Program-made: the position numbers and the translations under genes
Assembly: GCF_014646995.1 (NCBI RefSeq)
Contig: NZ_BMOI01000005.1
Coordinates: 163,257-227,256, forward strand
Direction: 5' to 3'
Source: Curtobacterium luteum
GTDB lineage: Bacteria; Actinomycetota; Actinomycetes; Actinomycetales; Microbacteriaceae
Length of the DNA stretch: 64,000 bases
Shown: one piece after another, positions 63,501-64,000 of the stretch
Layout: every line of letters begins with the position of its first letter
Position numbering within the stretch: position 1 is the first letter of the stretch
Notes under the pieces: model-generated
What the model was told of the DNA's origin: nothing
The model's input: the letters and a program-made list of their open reading frames with translations, nothing else
Databases searched by the model: none

Positions 63501-63842
63501 TCACGGTGGGCCGACCGGACGCCGATCGAGGTCGAGCGCGAGATCCACATCCCCTTCCTCGGCCACAGCATCATCTGCAAGCTCGACGCCGTCTACGAGA
63601 TCGACGGTCGGGCGGAGGTCGTCGACTGGAAGACGGGCAAGGCGCCCACCGGGCAGGACGACCTCGCGGCGCGGCAACTGCAGCTCGCGCTCTACCGTGT
63701 GGCCTACGCCGAGTTCACCGGCCGCCCGCTGGACGAGGTCGACGCGGTGTTCTACTTCGTCGCGGACGACCTCGAGGTGCGGCCGACGGAACTGCTCGAC
63801 CGGGTAGGCCTCGAGCGGGCGTGGCGCGAGGCGATCGGCTGA
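60498..63842 (+). CDS. adnB: AdnB-like helicase-nuclease subunit, 1114 aa
   Basis: The partner UvrD-like subunit. Helicase motifs are complete: AGAGSGKTETM (K89), LTFTRKAAGEL, LLDEYQDTSVVQ, VGDPHQSIYGFRGA, STSWRNP, TIHGSKGLEWD and LTYVALTRARHDL. The C-terminal nuclease has EVVDWKTGKAPTGQDD. The first 40 residues are a low-complexity Thr/Asp/Ala-rich stretch with TDRAG repeated, so the true start could lie downstream, but the GTG overlapping the adnA stop (GTGA) fits coupling. Confidence 0.94.
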   Translation: MSTERADTDRAGAEAAVTDRAGTEPACTDQDSTQQIGAVQPPADAPVVPRSADEIADALGRPRPTAQQRAVIESPLAPALVVAGAGSGKTETMASRVVWLLANGMVRPDEVLGLTFTRKAAGELSVRINDRIRALEEVGLITPGDAFEAPTVSTYNAFANAVFRENALLVGRDGESQVLTEPSAWQLARRVVVDARDDRLAGLDRDVDTITAAVVALAGAASEHLVEPEQLRRFAIEFAGVLELPGNRGKPYADVVKAVAAVGGLEPLADLVERFRRQKVDRGFVEFSDQIALALAAAESAPRVVDDLRRRFGVVLLDEYQDTSVVQTRFLARLFQGHPVMAVGDPHQSIYGFRGASAANLGRFPRDFGSAGSEPPVTFPLSTSWRNPVDVLAAANAVVAPPSEASEVAVERLTARPGADDGSVEVVFAETLPEEAAAVAAWFRAHRQRDPRASMALLLRARKDLAAFTGALGDLGVPFHVLGTGGLLQRPEIVDLVACLRVLHDPAAGNDLIRLLAGARWRVGAADIAALHDLAKWLFGRDHTQQRLDDDLTAAFRASVAAGEHGSVVDALDFVATAPDEHGALDRITPAGRQRMRALGQQLQALRQRARGDLVDFVTLVVQEMRLDIEVAAHEQGSQAFLDAFLDELAGFVATDDRADLGAFLGWIDAAARRDDMGPRSEEPEAGTVQILTIHGSKGLEWDAVAVPRMVEGGLPARPQEGSSGWIGFGRLPYEFRGDADELPRLAWRGQETQKDVRDAIDAFKGEVQSRNEDEERRLTYVALTRARHDLLVSGSFWSGGVKPTAPSRYLADLTDAGVLPAGAVPEQSHHEHDPLGESGATQSWPHLPFGHREARVLAAAERVRNANPGAAGRFAADIDLLLAERDAVRSARHTVIVPHRVPASGFKDYLAEPDTVAERLRRPMPERPYRATRLGTLFHQWVEQRARSGGSLETLGGDVLDLWDGEADLDADDLPDASVAAPVTDDDARRLAAFQETFARSRWADRTPIEVEREIHIPFLGHSIICKLDAVYEIDGRAEVVDWKTGKAPTGQDDLAARQLQLALYRVAYAEFTGRPLDEVDAVFYFVADDLEVRPTELLDRVGLERAWREAIG

Positions 63843-63888
63843 GGCCCGCCTGCGGCGAGCCGCGGTGCGGCTCCCTGCACGCGTCGGT

Positions 63889-63942
63889 ACCGCCTGGAGG
63901 CCCGGTGCCGGCCCCGGGACCGGCACCGTGCCTCCAGGCGGT
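63889..63942. terminator. GCCTGGAGGC inverted repeat after adnB
   Basis: 23-base arms (63889-63911 and 63920-63942) with one mismatch, 8-base loop, 46 bases after the adnB stop. Both arms contain the decamer. From 63972 to the window edge another repeat begins (GGTCACGACGTGCCGTG), matching the unit of the element at 51017. Confidence 0.85.
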
Positions 63943-64000
63943 CGCGCCGTGCAGTGCGCGGGTCGCCGCGCGGTCACGACGTGCCGTGCGCAGGTCGCCG

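Noticed and set aside
57346..63842. Helicase-nuclease pair as a novel defence system
   Set aside because: Domain order, paired UvrD-like/RecB-nuclease subunits and divergent DUF3107 match the known AdnAB recombination complex.

Overview
The window is a stretch of high-GC chromosome (C or G at most third codon positions) from an actinobacterium. The gene order from about 29 kb onward (typA, fdxA-dapC, gltA, dapD/dapE, DUF3117, tatB, mrp-DUF1003-mgtE, pepP, PHP, DEAD-box helicase, DUF3107, adnA-adnB), the 7Fe ferredoxin, the AdnAB-type recombination helicase-nuclease and the many leaderless genes point to Microbacteriaceae. Curtobacterium or a close relative is my best guess, by inference and not by any search. 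No tRNA, rRNA, CRISPR array, prophage or insertion sequence was seen.

Layout. 0-1 kb: a MNT/HEPN toxin-antitoxin pair cut by the window edge. 1-8 kb: accessory genes (two small hypotheticals, HD hydrolase, PEP-mutase-like lyase, PatB-type C-S lyase, two GNAT acetyltransferases, LysR regulator). 8-10.5 kb: an MmyB-like regulator with two alpha/beta hydrolases. 10.5-12.2 kb: FBP zinc-finger protein and a BlaI/M56 pair. 12.2-17 kb: a tandem glycine riboswitch controlling gcvT-gcvH-gcvP. 17-19 kb: an S9 peptidase with a frameshift. 19.4-26.5 kb: an oligopeptide ABC importer (lipoprotein, two permeases, fused double ATPase), broken up by an opposite-strand PH-like membrane gene whose paralogue lies just beyond the ATPase. 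27.5-34 kb: peroxiredoxin, CPBP protein, typA, M20 amidohydrolase, lipoprotein, PIG-L/membrane fusion. 34-40 kb: lysine/diaminopimelate genes dapC, dapD, dapE with fdxA and gltA. 40-57 kb: envelope and housekeeping genes (PIG-V-like membrane protein, AI-2E transporter, tatB, secreted GH18 chitinase, Mrp, soluble MgtE-like protein, general stress protein, aminopeptidase P, PHP phosphoesterase, DEAD-box helicase, ferritin-like protein). 57-64 kb: adnA-adnB.

Four window-wide patterns stand out. (1) 21 genes carry a TANNNT hexamer exactly six bases before the start codon, the signature of leaderless transcripts; in several cases the hexamer begins with the TAG stop codon of the preceding gene. 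(2) The decamer GCCTGGAGGC occurs at least 14 times, as arms of strong terminator-like hairpins, singly, and inside three reading frames. (3) Three otherwise good genes (S9 peptidase, OppB-type permease, PHP phosphoesterase) are each broken by one base in a C/G homopolymer, which looks more like sequencing error than decay. (4) Short tandem duplications of 17-36 bp sit at or just beyond the 3' ends of genes. I found no convincing wholly new multi-gene system; the most unusual signals are these repeat and expression-signal patterns.
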